64,000 nucleotides of DNA from Pseudoalteromonas sp. S16_S37 (GTDB lineage Bacteria; Pseudomonadota; Gammaproteobacteria; Enterobacterales; Alteromonadaceae), in NCBI RefSeq assembly GCF_014694405.1, contig NZ_JAAUWV010000002.1, positions 124,001-188,000 on the forward strand, written 5' to 3'. Shown here one piece after another: positions 34,260 through 44,909 of this stretch. The notes under the pieces are model-generated. The model ran no database searches. It saw only the letters and a program-made list of their open reading frames with translations, and was not told the DNA's origin. The first letter of the stretch is position 1, and each line of letters begins with the position of its first letter. The position numbers were made by a program, and so were the translations under genes.

Positions 34260-35035
34260 GCTTCACTCTTACTTTGTTGTTCTTGTACTTGCGGATATTT
34301 CCAGCTAATTGCCAGTCCCGTATCATAACGTAGGTCTATCACATCAATCGCAGCCCCATCTGGTGCCTGCATTTTTGGATAAACATCAATAAATCTTTGT
34401 ACTCGCTTAGCTATTTTCTCTCGCCCTAGATTTAGGCGAATGCCACTATCTAGCCATAGTTGCCAAGCAAAACGCTCTGAGAGCGCTAAACTCACAAGCT
34501 TAAAGTCATTCACTTTGAGCATGTCTTTAAACTGCAAAAATGTTTGCCACGCTTCTTGCTCACTGCCCTCAGGGCCGTATAGCTGCGGAAGCTCAGCACT
34601 GAGTAACTCACTTTGAGCTTGAAAAACATCTCCCTGCTGGTTTAGCAATAAATCACTATTCCAAATTGCAACGGGTTTATGTTCAACCACATATACCTGC
34701 AGCTGATCAGGCCATTGCTTACGTACAGAGACATGCGCGACCCAAGGTAATGCCTGCACTTTGCTATGCACCGACTTAACATCCAACTCAAAGTAGCTAC
34801 TTAAGTCTACTTCTTTTATCGCCGCTATAATATCCGTTTCTTTTGTATAATATGGCTTACCAAGTACAGTTAACTGCTTGATTTGCGCGTCTTTATGCTC
34901 AACCAGCCAATCACTAACCCAGTAGGTTCCACGCACGACGCTGACCATAACAAACACGAAAAAGCTCGCACCTAAAATCAACGACCAATTAAGGCGTTGG
35001 TTTAGTTTTTGGGCTTTTTCGAAAAGTGCACGCAT
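34256..35035 (-). CDS. ftsQ: Cell division protein FtsQ
   Basis: The start is ATG 35035 (MRALFEKAQKLNQRLNW), one base after the ddl stop, giving 259 residues. It has a cytoplasmic tail, one membrane helix (about 20-42, LILGASFFVFVMVSVVRGTYW), a POTRA domain (QLTVLGKPYYTKETDIIAAI to VAHVSVRKQWPDQLQVYVVEHKPVA) and the beta domain. It links early and late divisome proteins through FtsB-FtsL in the periplasm. Confidence 0.96.
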   Translation of the reverse strand: MRALFEKAQKLNQRLNWSLILGASFFVFVMVSVVRGTYWVSDWLVEHKDAQIKQLTVLGKPYYTKETDIIAAIKEVDLSSYFELDVKSVHSKVQALPWVAHVSVRKQWPDQLQVYVVEHKPVAIWNSDLLLNQQGDVFQAQSELLSAELPQLYGPEGSEQEAWQTFLQFKDMLKVNDFKLVSLALSERFAWQLWLDSGIRLNLGREKIAKRVQRFIDVYPKMQAPDGAAIDVIDLRYDTGLAISWKYPQVQEQQSKSEA

Positions 35036-35036
35036 C

Positions 35037-35945
35037 TTAAAGGGTTTGCTCCAAAATACGAACAACTAATTGTTCAAAACTTATGCCTTGCGCCTTCGCA
35101 GCCATTGGGACTAAAGATTTCTCTGTCATCCCAGGAACTGTGTTGACTTCAAGTAAATAAAACTGACCATTTTCGTCTTGCATTGCATCCACGCGTCCCC
35201 AACCTTTAGCCCCAACTAAATCAAAAGCATGTTTCGCCATTACCTGTAGTTGCGACGTATACGCTTGAGATATATCAGCAGGGCAGAAGTACTGAGTGCT
35301 ATTTACTTGATACTTTGCCTCGTAGTCATAAAACCCTCGAGGCGTTCTCATTTCAATTACTGGCAACGCTTCGTCTGCGAGCATTGCCACCGTAAATTCG
35401 CGGCCCGTGATCCACTGTTCAACTAATACATGTTCATCAAATTTGAATGCATTATTTAACGCATCAGTGAGCTCTTGAGCTGTGCTTGCCTGCGCCATAC
35501 CAATGCTTGAACCTTCATGAGAAGGTTTCACCATCACTTTACCAAATTCGCTAATAATGGCTTGGGCATTAAAGCCTAGGTTGGCATCTACCACGGTGTA
35601 AGGTGCGGTGCTCAGTTTTGCCGATTGAAAAAGGTGCTTACAGCGCACTTTATCCATCGCCAATGCACTGCCTAGTACGCCGCTACCGGTATAAGGTATC
35701 CCCATATACTCAAGGGCACCTTGTATTGTGCCATCTTCACCACCACGACCATGCAACGCGATAAAAACACGTTCAATTGCTAAACCTTTTAATTCCCATA
35801 GATTTCTTTGAGCCGGATCGAACGCAATCGCGTCTACACCAGCACTTTGCAAAGCATTTAAGACAGCTGCACCAGATTTAAGAGAAACTTCACGCTCAGC
35901 AGAACTACCGCCTAATAAAACTGCTACTTTACCAAACTGATTCAT
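35037..35945 (-). CDS. ddl: D-alanine--D-alanine ligase
   Basis: The 302-residue ATP-grasp enzyme makes D-Ala-D-Ala for the peptidoglycan stem. Visible motifs are [49 protein letters not shown] and the metal-binding [17 protein letters not shown]. Its ATG overlaps the murC stop and it is followed at once by ftsQ, the ddlB position of the E. coli cluster. Confidence 0.97.
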   Translation of the reverse strand: MNQFGKVAVLLGGSSAEREVSLKSGAAVLNALQSAGVDAIAFDPAQRNLWELKGLAIERVFIALHGRGGEDGTIQGALEYMGIPYTGSGVLGSALAMDKVRCKHLFQSAKLSTAPYTVVDANLGFNAQAIISEFGKVMVKPSHEGSSIGMAQASTAQELTDALNNAFKFDEHVLVEQWITGREFTVAMLADEALPVIEMRTPRGFYDYEAKYQVNSTQYFCPADISQAYTSQLQVMAKHAFDLVGAKGWGRVDAMQDENGQFYLLEVNTVPGMTEKSLVPMAAKAQGISFEQLVVRILEQTL

Positions 35946-37378
35946 GCGTCACCTTGCTGTAATGCTGCTAGCGACATGTTACTGGCAGCCAATTGTTTAA
36001 CGATTTGACCTATGTTGCCCGCCCCTTGAGTAATAACAAGGTCGTTATCTTGCATAGTTTCTGCAAGTACCAAAGACAGCTCACTATGATCAGCGACATG
36101 AATTGGCTCAATTCCGCGCTGTCTTAAACTGCGGCATAGACTTTTGCTATCAGCACCAACAATCGGCGCCTCTCCTGCACTGTATACATCTAACAAAATA
36201 AGTTGATCAACTTCAGATAATACTTTCACGAAATCTTCATAGAGATCCCGAGTACGCGTGTAACGATGAGGTTGATAAACCATGACCAAACGTTTGTCAG
36301 GCCACCCGGCGCGGGCAGCTTGAATTGTTACCGCCACTTCAGAAGGATGATGACCATAATCATCAACCAACATGACTTTGCCACGCTCATTTTCAAATTC
36401 ACCATAATGTTGAAAACGTCTACCTATGCCCTCAAACTGTTCTAAGGCGGCTAAAATGGCAATATTATCAATATTGTGATCCTTAGCTACAGCAATAGCA
36501 GCTGTCGCATTGAGCGCATTGTGTTTACCCGGCATGTTGAGCTTAACGGCTATTGCCTCACCTTTTTTGGTAACCACAGTAAACTCACTGCTGTTTACCG
36601 TTTGTTTAAAATCTTGCAGTCGATAGTCTGCTTGCTGCGATTCACCGTAAGTAATGGTTGGACGTGCAAAACGCGGGATCAGATCAGAGGCCACTTGTGA
36701 GTCAATGCACACCACAGCCAAACCATAAAAAGGCAGATTGTGAATGAAGTCTACATAAGTATCCTTCATTTTTTCAAAATCCCCCTCGTAGGTATCCATA
36801 TGATCTGCTTCAATGTTTGTAATAACCGAGACCATTGGTTGTAAATGTAAGAATGAAGCATCACTCTCATCCGCTTCAGCAATCAGTACATCTCCAGTGC
36901 CTAATCTGGCATTGGTTCCAGCACTGTTCAACAAGCCACCAATAACGAAGGTTGGATCTAGCTGAGCTTGAGCAAAAATACAGGCAATCAAACTTGTAGT
37001 TGTGGTTTTACCATGGGTACCGGCAATTGCGATGCCATGGCGAAAACGCATCAATTCGGCCAACATTTCCGCGCGTCTAACAATTGGTATGCGCGCGGCT
37101 TTAGCCGCTTTTATTTCAGGATTTTGTTGATCTATCGCACTAGATACAACCACCACGTTAGCATCTTTGATATTGTTTTCATGGTGACCGATAAATATTT
37201 CTGCACCCGCTTTTAATAACCGTTCTGTCATCGCATTATTGGCAATATCAGACCCTGTGATCCGATATCCTTCATATGCTAAAACTTCCGCTATGCCGCC
37301 CATACCAGCGCCACCAATACCAATAAAATGTATGGTGTTTATTCTTCTCATAGCTCGACGATTAGTGGTCTCTTTCAC
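35942..37378 (-). CDS. murC: UDP-N-acetylmuramate--L-alanine ligase MurC
   Basis: The 478-residue Mur ligase adds L-Ala to UDP-MurNAc. It shows the N-terminal [20 protein letters not shown] site [13 protein letters not shown], and the C-terminal [10 protein letters not shown] and [16 protein letters not shown] typical of MurC. The start is a GTG with AAGAG upstream, leaving a short extension before MRRINTIHF; the ATG at 37351 is the alternative. Confidence 0.97.
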   Translation of the reverse strand: MKETTNRRAMRRINTIHFIGIGGAGMGGIAEVLAYEGYRITGSDIANNAMTERLLKAGAEIFIGHHENNIKDANVVVVSSAIDQQNPEIKAAKAARIPIVRRAEMLAELMRFRHGIAIAGTHGKTTTTSLIACIFAQAQLDPTFVIGGLLNSAGTNARLGTGDVLIAEADESDASFLHLQPMVSVITNIEADHMDTYEGDFEKMKDTYVDFIHNLPFYGLAVVCIDSQVASDLIPRFARPTITYGESQQADYRLQDFKQTVNSSEFTVVTKKGEAIAVKLNMPGKHNALNATAAIAVAKDHNIDNIAILAALEQFEGIGRRFQHYGEFENERGKVMLVDDYGHHPSEVAVTIQAARAGWPDKRLVMVYQPHRYTRTRDLYEDFVKVLSEVDQLILLDVYSAGEAPIVGADSKSLCRSLRQRGIEPIHVADHSELSLVLAETMQDNDLVITQGAGNIGQIVKQLAASNMSLAALQQGDA

Positions 37379-37402
37379 GCGTTACTCTTTTATATCTAAT
37401 AT

Positions 37403-38473
37403 TCAAATTGGTGAGCTTAGTTGCTCACATACTTTTGCGACATTCGCCGTAGCTTCTAACTTTGCATACTGCTTAGCTCGTGTTGCCAATTGCATGATCT
37501 GCTCTGGCTCCTGTAAATAAGGGAGTAGCAGTTCGTACAGTGTTTGTTCGTTAAACTTATCTTGTGGCAACAGTAATGCCGCTTTTTCATTTACCAAATA
37601 TCCTGCATTAGCCGTTTGATGATCATCAACTGCATGTGGATATGGCACAAACACCGCCATTTTACCTGCGGCCGCTATTTCACTCACAGTCAATGCGCCT
37701 GCACGACAAATAACAATATCAGCCCAATCATAAGCGGCATCCATATCATCGATAAACTCAACAACTGACGCCTCAAGGTCAACCGCAGCATAGTCTGCTT
37801 GTAATTGCGCTTTGTGGCCCTTGCCGCTTTGATGACGTATAGCTAACGGCAAAGATGTATCTTTACTTAACAAAGCAAATGCCTTGGGAAGCGTATCATT
37901 GAGTACCTTGGCACCCAGTGAACCACCAACAACCAAGCAGTTTACCTGTTGCTCTGCCCGTTTTGGCATTAGGCGAGCCACCGAATGTCTTATCGGATTG
38001 CCCACCACTTGCGTTTTATCATTAATAAATGCGCTGGGAAAGGCAGCCAGTACCTTATTTGCTATTTTAGCCAGTAACTTGTTACTCAAACCTGCTACGG
38101 CATTTTGCTCATGGATCACCAATGGCGTTCCCGTTAGCTTTGCAGCAATACCAACAGGACCAGTGACATAGCCCCCCATAGCTAATACAACATCTGGGCG
38201 GCGGCTTTTTATGAGCGATCGGGCCGTAATAATGGCTTTCAAGACCATAAAGGGCGCTTTAACAAGTCGCTTAATACCATTACCACGTACCCCTTGGACA
38301 TCGATAAAATCAATATCAAAACCGTTTTTTGGTACGACTTGAGCTTCCATTCTATCTGCAGTGCCAACCCAAGACACTTGCCAACCTTGTGCCTTAAGTT
38401 CATTTGCAACCGCAATACCAGGAAAAATGTGTCCGCCAGTACCTCCGGCAACCACCATTAAACGCTTCGTCAT
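37403..38473 (-). CDS. murG: Lipid II synthase MurG
   Basis: The 356-residue GT-B glycosyltransferase adds GlcNAc to lipid I at the inner face of the membrane. It has VVAGGTGGHIFPGIAVA (G-loop 1), ALAMGGYVTGPVGIAAKLTG, VVGGSLGAKVLNDTLP and CRAGALTVSEIAAAGKMAVFVPYPHAVDDHQTANA, the UDP-GlcNAc site. Its ATG overlaps the ftsW stop by 4 nt. Confidence 0.98.
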   Translation of the reverse strand: MTKRLMVVAGGTGGHIFPGIAVANELKAQGWQVSWVGTADRMEAQVVPKNGFDIDFIDVQGVRGNGIKRLVKAPFMVLKAIITARSLIKSRRPDVVLAMGGYVTGPVGIAAKLTGTPLVIHEQNAVAGLSNKLLAKIANKVLAAFPSAFINDKTQVVGNPIRHSVARLMPKRAEQQVNCLVVGGSLGAKVLNDTLPKAFALLSKDTSLPLAIRHQSGKGHKAQLQADYAAVDLEASVVEFIDDMDAAYDWADIVICRAGALTVSEIAAAGKMAVFVPYPHAVDDHQTANAGYLVNEKAALLLPQDKFNEQTLYELLLPYLQEPEQIMQLATRAKQYAKLEATANVAKVCEQLSSPI

Positions 38474-39657
38474 CGCCGACCTCCTCGAGAATTACTTCGA
38501 GAAGTAGCTTGTTTAGTTGCCATTTTGGTTTCAAAGTCCACACGCTGTAGCACACCTGCTGCAACTATCATCACAAGTAAACTTGAACCACCATACGAGA
38601 CAAACGGCAACGTTAACCCTTTGGTTGGCAAAATACCTGCGCTTGCGCCAATGTTAACCATGGTCTGAAAGGCAAACCAAATACCAATAGCAAAGGCAAA
38701 ATAGCCCTCATATTCTTTGCCGCATTTCAGCGCTCGCTGTCCGATTAACAATGCTCTAAAAACCAATGTACCTAGCAACATAATGATGCTTACTACACCA
38801 ACAAAACCAAGTTCTTCGGCGATTACTGCAAAAATAAAGTCATTGTGAGCTTCAGGTAAATACTGCAGTTTTTGCACGCTATTACCTAAACCTTGCCCAA
38901 ACCAGCCGCCCTGACCATACGCCATCAGAGACTGAACCAGCTGATAGCCTTTGCCAAATGGGTCGTCCCAAGGCTCCAAAAAGCCAACAACACGCGCCAT
39001 ACGATAAGGTTCGAAAATGATCAGCAGCACAACCAGCAAAATACCGGTGAGGATCAATGCAAAAAACTGCCATAGTTTTGCGCCCGCCAAAAATAGTAAC
39101 CCAACGGTAGTCACAAACATCACCACAACAGTACCTAAGTCAGGTTGCATCAAAATTAAAAAAGCATACACAGCAAATACCGCAATAGGCTTAGCAAAAC
39201 CTTTTAAGTTCTCTTGTACTTCCTCTCGTTTACGCACCAAATAACCTGCGATGTAACTAAAGAAAAACAATTTAGCAAGCTCCGCCGCTTGAATTCCCAC
39301 AGGCCCAACAGGGATCCAGCGCTTAGAGCCATTCACTTCACGTCCAATCACCAGTACTAACACTAAAAGGCCCAATCCAAACAACAACAGATAAGGATTA
39401 CAGCGTTTCCACCAAGACATTGGCGCACTTGTGCTAACCCAAAAAAGCACAAAACCCATGCATAGAAACGCCGCATGGCGAATAGTGATGTGATATGGGT
39501 TGTTAAACAACCTTTCTGCCACTGGCATAGAAGCACTTGTTACCATCACAAATCCAACACCGAGCAAACACAGCATGGCGTAAAGCAAAGGCACGTCGTA
39601 CAGCGCATTTGATTGCCTAACGTTAAAGTTCAGCCTTAGCTGTGACAAGGCTAGCAT
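38470..39657 (-). CDS. ftsW: Septal peptidoglycan glycosyltransferase FtsW
   Basis: The 395-residue SEDS protein has ten membrane helices, the motifs KRWIPVGPVGIQAAELAKL and PEAHNDFIFAVIAEELGFVG, and the C-terminal GLTLPFVSYGGSSLL. It polymerises lipid II at the septum together with FtsI. A basic Arg/Ser-rich cytoplasmic tail follows. The start overlaps the end of murD by 7 nt. Confidence 0.97.
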   Translation of the reverse strand: MLALSQLRLNFNVRQSNALYDVPLLYAMLCLLGVGFVMVTSASMPVAERLFNNPYHITIRHAAFLCMGFVLFWVSTSAPMSWWKRCNPYLLLFGLGLLVLVLVIGREVNGSKRWIPVGPVGIQAAELAKLFFFSYIAGYLVRKREEVQENLKGFAKPIAVFAVYAFLILMQPDLGTVVVMFVTTVGLLFLAGAKLWQFFALILTGILLVVLLIIFEPYRMARVVGFLEPWDDPFGKGYQLVQSLMAYGQGGWFGQGLGNSVQKLQYLPEAHNDFIFAVIAEELGFVGVVSIIMLLGTLVFRALLIGQRALKCGKEYEGYFAFAIGIWFAFQTMVNIGASAGILPTKGLTLPFVSYGGSSLLVMIVAAGVLQRVDFETKMATKQATSRSNSRGGRR

Positions 39658-40979
39658 TGTGTGATCTCATCTACTAGTCGGCAAAACTCTTCACCTCTTG
39701 CCATATAATTTGGATACATATCAATGCTTGCACATGCTGGTGCTAACAAAATGCAATCTCCATTACTTGCTATGGCCTGAGCCTGTTTAACCGCATCCTC
39801 TAAAGTTGATACAAGGTGGCTATTGCGATGCAAAGATAAAAATAACGAGCCATCTTTACCAAAACCGTAAATGGCCTTGCAATACTTAGCCATCGGCTCT
39901 GCAAGCGGGGTAAGATCGGCATCTTTTGCGTCTCCCCCTACGATTAAAATTATCTTGCCATGGGCCGTAGATAAACTCTCCAAGGCAGCGACAGTAGCAC
40001 CTACATTGGTCGCTTTTGAGTCATTAAAATACTTAATACCGTGATAATCGGCTACCAACTGACAACGATGAGGTAAACCCTTAAACTGAGAAAATGCGCT
40101 TGCAAAAGCCTTAACAGGCAGTGAGATTGGCGCCAATAAAGCCATCACCGCCAACGCGTTAAATTGGTTATGTTTACCTTCAATAGCCATAATAGATACT
40201 GGCAATAAAGGTTTTCCATATGCACTGAAGTATTGTTCGCCCTGATGCAGCATCAACTGATAGTCAGCATCGCTCAAGCCAACACTCACTCCTTGCTGAG
40301 CGCTACAAAAGGTATTTGCATCTGAAGCGTTGTACACTAAATGCTCGGTATGCTTGTAAATACGCTGTTTCGCGGCGCAATACGCTGCAAAGTCTGGGTA
40401 GCGATCCATATGATCTTCAGTAATATTTAAGATCATTGCACTGGTGCAATACAAGCTGTGTGTGGTCTCTAATTGAAAACTAGAGAGTTCTAACACAAAC
40501 ACATCATAGTCCTTGCCAAGCAAGTCCAATACCGCAGTACCAATGTTACCACCAAGCCCTACCTTCATGCCCGCCGCGCTAAGCACCTCAGCTGCCAAAG
40601 TTACTACTGTAGATTTACCGTTTGACCCTGTAACAGCAATCACCGGCTTGTTATTTAATCTGGCAAACAGTTCAATATCACCGATCACTTCAACACCATC
40701 GGCTATTGCCTTAGCAACGCTTACTTCATATAAAGCGATTCCTGGGCTGATAATGATCATGTCAGCGACTGATAGGCTCGCCTCTGCAAGAGAGCCAAAC
40801 ACGGCCTCACATTCGGGCACATTGTCTGCTAACCATTGCGCACCTGGTGGCACTGGACGGCTATCGACAATTCGCGGCACTATATTATGAGATAACAAAA
40901 AGCGTACAATGCCTAGACCAGTGACACCCAGTCCAAGCACAGTTATCTTTTTGTTTTTTAACTCGTTTAAATACTGCAT
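39651..40979 (-). CDS. murD: UDP-MurNAc-L-Ala--D-glutamate ligase MurD
   Basis: The 442-residue Mur ligase has the N-terminal Rossmann motif VLGLGVTGLGIVRFL, ATP loop VTGSNGKSTVVTLAAEVL, FELSSFQLE-type segment LELSSFQLETTHSL, and YFNDSKATNVGATVAALES. It adds D-Glu to UDP-MurNAc-L-Ala in the cytoplasm. Its ATG shares a base with the mraY stop. Confidence 0.97.
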   Translation of the reverse strand: MQYLNELKNKKITVLGLGVTGLGIVRFLLSHNIVPRIVDSRPVPPGAQWLADNVPECEAVFGSLAEASLSVADMIIISPGIALYEVSVAKAIADGVEVIGDIELFARLNNKPVIAVTGSNGKSTVVTLAAEVLSAAGMKVGLGGNIGTAVLDLLGKDYDVFVLELSSFQLETTHSLYCTSAMILNITEDHMDRYPDFAAYCAAKQRIYKHTEHLVYNASDANTFCSAQQGVSVGLSDADYQLMLHQGEQYFSAYGKPLLPVSIMAIEGKHNQFNALAVMALLAPISLPVKAFASAFSQFKGLPHRCQLVADYHGIKYFNDSKATNVGATVAALESLSTAHGKIILIVGGDAKDADLTPLAEPMAKYCKAIYGFGKDGSLFLSLHRNSHLVSTLEDAVKQAQAIASNGDCILLAPACASIDMYPNYMARGEEFCRLVDEITQC

Positions 40980-42061
40980 TACCTAATCTTCAATGTTGCC
41001 AAACCAGCTAGGACTAAAACGACAGAGATGATCCAAAAGCGCACTATCACTCTAGGTTCAGGCCAACCTTTTAATTCATAATGGTGGTGAATTGGCGCCA
41101 TACGGAAAATACGTTGACCGCGCAGTTTGTATGACCCCACTTGCAAGATCACAGAGAGTGCTTCCATAACAAAAACCCCGCCCATAATCACCAATACTAA
41201 TTCTTGACGCACTAAAATCGCGATGATCCCAAGTGCGCCACCGAGCGCCAGCGATCCAACATCCCCCATAAAAACCTGTGCCGGATAAGTGTTAAACCAT
41301 AAAAATCCCAGTCCCGCGCCAACAATGGCAGTACAAACAACAACGAGTTCACTCGCCAGTGGGATATGTGGAATATGTAAGTAGCTTGAAAAGTTCACAT
41401 TACCAGTTAAATAAGCAATGATAGCCAGTGCAGATGCCACCAAAATAGTGGGCACAATGGCCAAACCATCCAAGCCATCGGTTAGGTTTACCGCGTTAGA
41501 CGTACCTACAATCACGAAGTAGCACATCACCAAATAGAACAATCCTAACTGAGGCATAACCTCTTTCAAAAATGGTACAACCAGCGTTGTTTCTGCCGCG
41601 GAATTAGAGGTAAAGTACATAAAACTGGCCACTGATATAGCGATAACTGACTGCCAAAAATACTTCCAACGTGCAATTAACCCTTTACTGTCTTTGCGAA
41701 TAACTTTGCGATAATCGTCAATAAATCCCACTATGCCAAGGCTGCCAACCACAAAAAGCGTTACCCACACATATTTGTTATCTAGGTCTCCCCACATCAA
41801 AGTGCTGGTAAAAATAGAGGCTAAGATCAGTAACCCACCCATGGTCGGAGTTCCTGACTTAGATAAATGTGACTGAGGTCCATCATCGCGCACCGTTTGT
41901 CCGATTTGCATTTTCTGCAATGCGCGTATCAATTTAGGCCCAAAGTATAAAGAAATAAACAGTGCCGTCAGGATCCCCAAAATAGCTCTTAAAGTAAGAT
42001 AAGAGAAAACATTAAAACCACTGTAATATTGCGTTAAATATTCCGCTAACCAAACTAACAT
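40979..42061 (-). CDS. mraY: Phospho-MurNAc-pentapeptide translocase MraY
   Basis: The 360-residue polytopic enzyme makes lipid I from UDP-MurNAc-pentapeptide and undecaprenyl phosphate. Signature segments are [49 protein letters not shown] and [23 protein letters not shown]. The length equals that of E. coli MraY. It lacks the WecA-type loop of the transferase at 13064, so the two do different jobs. Confidence 0.98.
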   Translation of the reverse strand: MLVWLAEYLTQYYSGFNVFSYLTLRAILGILTALFISLYFGPKLIRALQKMQIGQTVRDDGPQSHLSKSGTPTMGGLLILASIFTSTLMWGDLDNKYVWVTLFVVGSLGIVGFIDDYRKVIRKDSKGLIARWKYFWQSVIAISVASFMYFTSNSAAETTLVVPFLKEVMPQLGLFYLVMCYFVIVGTSNAVNLTDGLDGLAIVPTILVASALAIIAYLTGNVNFSSYLHIPHIPLASELVVVCTAIVGAGLGFLWFNTYPAQVFMGDVGSLALGGALGIIAILVRQELVLVIMGGVFVMEALSVILQVGSYKLRGQRIFRMAPIHHHYELKGWPEPRVIVRFWIISVVLVLAGLATLKIR

Positions 42062-43446
42062 TTTGAGGCCTCATCAGCGCCAGACGAATGGCTACTGCTC
42101 ACTAAATCTTCAACTAATAATTCCATACGTGAGCTGCGAGAGCCCTTAACAAGCACAGTGCATACTCCATTCTGTGCCTTTAGTTCATTTTGCAAAGCTT
42201 TTAGCAAGTGCTCTCGGGTCGAAAAGTGTCGTTCTGGTTTAGCAAACACATCACTGCTATAGCGACTAAGTACCCCAAGAGAAAACAAAGCATCAACCCC
42301 TTTTTGCTGCGCGTATTCACCTACTTCTTGATGATATTCTCTCGCCTGCTCACCAAGCTCCCCCATATCACCTAAAGCCAAGATGCGATAACCTGGCATG
42401 CTCATCAACAGATCGATACCAGCCTTTACCGAACGTACATTGGCATTGTAGGTGTCATCAATGACATTCAAGTTAGCATTAGCTTTAATTAAATTTACTC
42501 GGCCTTTAACTGGTGCCATGCTTTCCAACCCAGAAGCAATATCGCTGAGCGTTGCACCTAACTCGCTGGTAAGCGCTGTAGCAATAATGGCATTAGTGAC
42601 ATTATGCTCCCCCGGAAGCGCCAGTCGTACAGGCACTTTTTCCTCTTGAGTACATAACATAAAGCTTGCATGTGCGGTGTCACTCAAACTGATGTCTTCT
42701 GCCCACACATCTAGCTTTTGCTTGGTAGAAAAACGCTTAGTTCTCACGTCGTGAAGAGCACTTTGCCACATACCTACAAATTCACAATCGCAGTTTAAAA
42801 CTGCCATGCCACCACTTTTCAGCCCAGAAAAAATCTCGCCTTTGGCTTGTCCAACCCCTTCTATCGAGCCAAATCCTTCAATATGTGCAGGAGCTACGTT
42901 GCATACTACAGCGACATCAGGGCTGGTTAATTTTGTGGTGTAGGCTATCTCACCAATATGATTTGCGCCCAGCTCAATGACGGCAAATTCATCATCTTCT
43001 TGCAAACGTAATAAAGTTAATGGCACACCAATGTCATTGTTAAAATTACCTTTAGTAGCAAGTACTTTACCTTTACGAGCCAAAATTGCGGCACACATTT
43101 CTTTGACCGTGGTTTTACCCACACTACCTGTGATAGCAATGGTCTTCGGTGCCACCTTGTCAATCACTGCTTTGCCTATTTTACCAAGCGCGATACGCGT
43201 GTCTTTCACAACAAGTTGTGTAATATCACATGCGACAGGCGTATCAACAATCACAGCGATGGCGCCTTTCTCTTTTGCTTGAGCAACAAACTGGTGACCA
43301 TCAAAGTTAGGTCCTCGCAAAGCAACAAACACCTCGTTATTTGTTATTGTTCGAGTGTCTGTATTGACATTGGCTATTGCCAAGTTTTCCCCATTTAAAG
43401 GAGTACCAAGTACCGCTGCAAGCCAAGCTAAATCTGCTTTGATCAT
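42055..43446 (-). CDS. murF: UDP-MurNAc-tripeptide--D-Ala-D-Ala ligase MurF
   Basis: The 463-residue Mur ligase has NTDTRTI and [15 protein letters not shown] in the substrate domain, ATP loop [49 protein letters not shown] and LGDMGELG, all MurF-specific. It completes the pentapeptide precursor. It overlaps mraY by 7 nt and murE by 4 nt. Confidence 0.97.
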   Translation of the reverse strand: MIKADLAWLAAVLGTPLNGENLAIANVNTDTRTITNNEVFVALRGPNFDGHQFVAQAKEKGAIAVIVDTPVACDITQLVVKDTRIALGKIGKAVIDKVAPKTIAITGSVGKTTVKEMCAAILARKGKVLATKGNFNNDIGVPLTLLRLQEDDEFAVIELGANHIGEIAYTTKLTSPDVAVVCNVAPAHIEGFGSIEGVGQAKGEIFSGLKSGGMAVLNCDCEFVGMWQSALHDVRTKRFSTKQKLDVWAEDISLSDTAHASFMLCTQEEKVPVRLALPGEHNVTNAIIATALTSELGATLSDIASGLESMAPVKGRVNLIKANANLNVIDDTYNANVRSVKAGIDLLMSMPGYRILALGDMGELGEQAREYHQEVGEYAQQKGVDALFSLGVLSRYSSDVFAKPERHFSTREHLLKALQNELKAQNGVCTVLVKGSRSSRMELLVEDLVSSSHSSGADEASKC

Positions 43447-44909
43447 GCACTTACCTCCTGCAAAACTGTTTCAACAAAGCGCCTATCACAAAAAGACAGA
43501 CGCTTATCTCCGATAATTTGATAGTCTTCATGACCTTTACCCGCAATGAGCACTACCGCGTTTTTAGGTGCATGCTCAATGGCGTAACGGATCGCTTGCG
43601 CTCTATCAATTTTGCACACAGCATACTCGGGGTTGCTGAGTCCAGCCTTAACATCATCAATAATATTTTGTGGATCTTCACTGCGCGGATTATCACTGGT
43701 GATCACAAGCAAATCAGCATTGCGCTCAGCCGCTTGCGCCATTAAAGGGCGCTTGCCTTTATCTCTGTCTCCACCACAACCAAATACACAAACAACATTG
43801 CCAGGCACATGTTGCTGTAGTGCTTGCAGGGCCAGCTCTAGCGCTTCTGGGGTGTGAGCATAATCAACAACACAAGTTGGTTTATTGGGTGCACTGAAGG
43901 CTTGCATACGCCCCGCCACAGGTTCTAGATGTTCAGCGGCATTAAGCAATATTGTAAATGCATACCCTTGAGTTAAAAGAGTTGCTAACGCGGCAGCCAG
44001 GTTATATACATTGAACAAACCAAACAATGGTGTGTTTAACTGCCCTTGTCCCCAGCTGCTTTCTATCGTCACTGTCATGCCATGTTGATCACACTGCACC
44101 TCATCAAACCAAAGGTATTTTTCAAAGGTATGTTGAAGAGGTTTTTTACCATACACAACGAGGTTGTCGAAATGGTATGTATTTAACCATTGCAAAGCAT
44201 ACGCATCATCAATGTTCAGCACGCTGTATTGAGGCTTATATTTTTGGAACAAGGTGAGTTTTGCTAGTGCATATTGCGCCATGTCCCCGTGATAATCTAA
44301 ATGATCACGCGATAAGTTAGTAAATACGGCCACATCAAAGTGGGTTTCATCTAAACGCCCTTGCACTAGCCCATGAGAAGACACTTCCATGGCCACCAGT
44401 TTGTTATGTTCATTTAACTCAGCAAGAATACGCTGCAAATCAACATTTGATGGCGTTGTGTTGGCAAGTTCCGTCAATTGATTGGGATGACCATACCCTA
44501 ACGTGCCAATCACAGCAGAGGGTGTGCCACAGTACTGTGCTAAATTAGCAATCATGGTGGTAGTAGTCGATTTGCCATTAGTGCCCGTAACACCAATGGT
44601 CGCTATTTTCTTACTTGGATATTGGTAAAAAAGAGCGGCTATCTTTGCAGCGTTTTCACTTAACTGAGGTACTGCAACAAAAAGTGGATTAGTTGGACAA
44701 AGCTCGCTTTGCGCATCGATAAGAACACACACAGCACCCTTTTCGAGCGCAGCTAACGCATAATCCTCACCATTTTGTTGATGACCACGAATTGCAATAA
44801 ATGCATCTCCAGCTTGTATCTGTCGGCTATCTACACGCAAATTGGCCACCGCTAGCGAGGCACAGTGAACACCCAATACTTTAAGAACAACGCTGATATC
44901 ACGATTCAT
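43443..44909 (-). CDS. murE: UDP-MurNAc-dipeptide--meso-diaminopimelate ligase MurE
   Basis: The start is ATG 44909 (MNRDISVVLKVLGVH), giving 488 residues. It shows VDSRQIQAGDAFIAIRGHQQNG, ATP loop IGVTGTNGKSTTTTMIA, and the DNPR motif in TSDNPRSEDP, which in MurE selects meso-diaminopimelate rather than lysine. The peptidoglycan is therefore of the usual Gram-negative type. It overlaps the end of ftsI by 11 nt. Confidence 0.97.
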   Translation of the reverse strand: MNRDISVVLKVLGVHCASLAVANLRVDSRQIQAGDAFIAIRGHQQNGEDYALAALEKGAVCVLIDAQSELCPTNPLFVAVPQLSENAAKIAALFYQYPSKKIATIGVTGTNGKSTTTTMIANLAQYCGTPSAVIGTLGYGHPNQLTELANTTPSNVDLQRILAELNEHNKLVAMEVSSHGLVQGRLDETHFDVAVFTNLSRDHLDYHGDMAQYALAKLTLFQKYKPQYSVLNIDDAYALQWLNTYHFDNLVVYGKKPLQHTFEKYLWFDEVQCDQHGMTVTIESSWGQGQLNTPLFGLFNVYNLAAALATLLTQGYAFTILLNAAEHLEPVAGRMQAFSAPNKPTCVVDYAHTPEALELALQALQQHVPGNVVCVFGCGGDRDKGKRPLMAQAAERNADLLVITSDNPRSEDPQNIIDDVKAGLSNPEYAVCKIDRAQAIRYAIEHAPKNAVVLIAGKGHEDYQIIGDKRLSFCDRRFVETVLQEVSA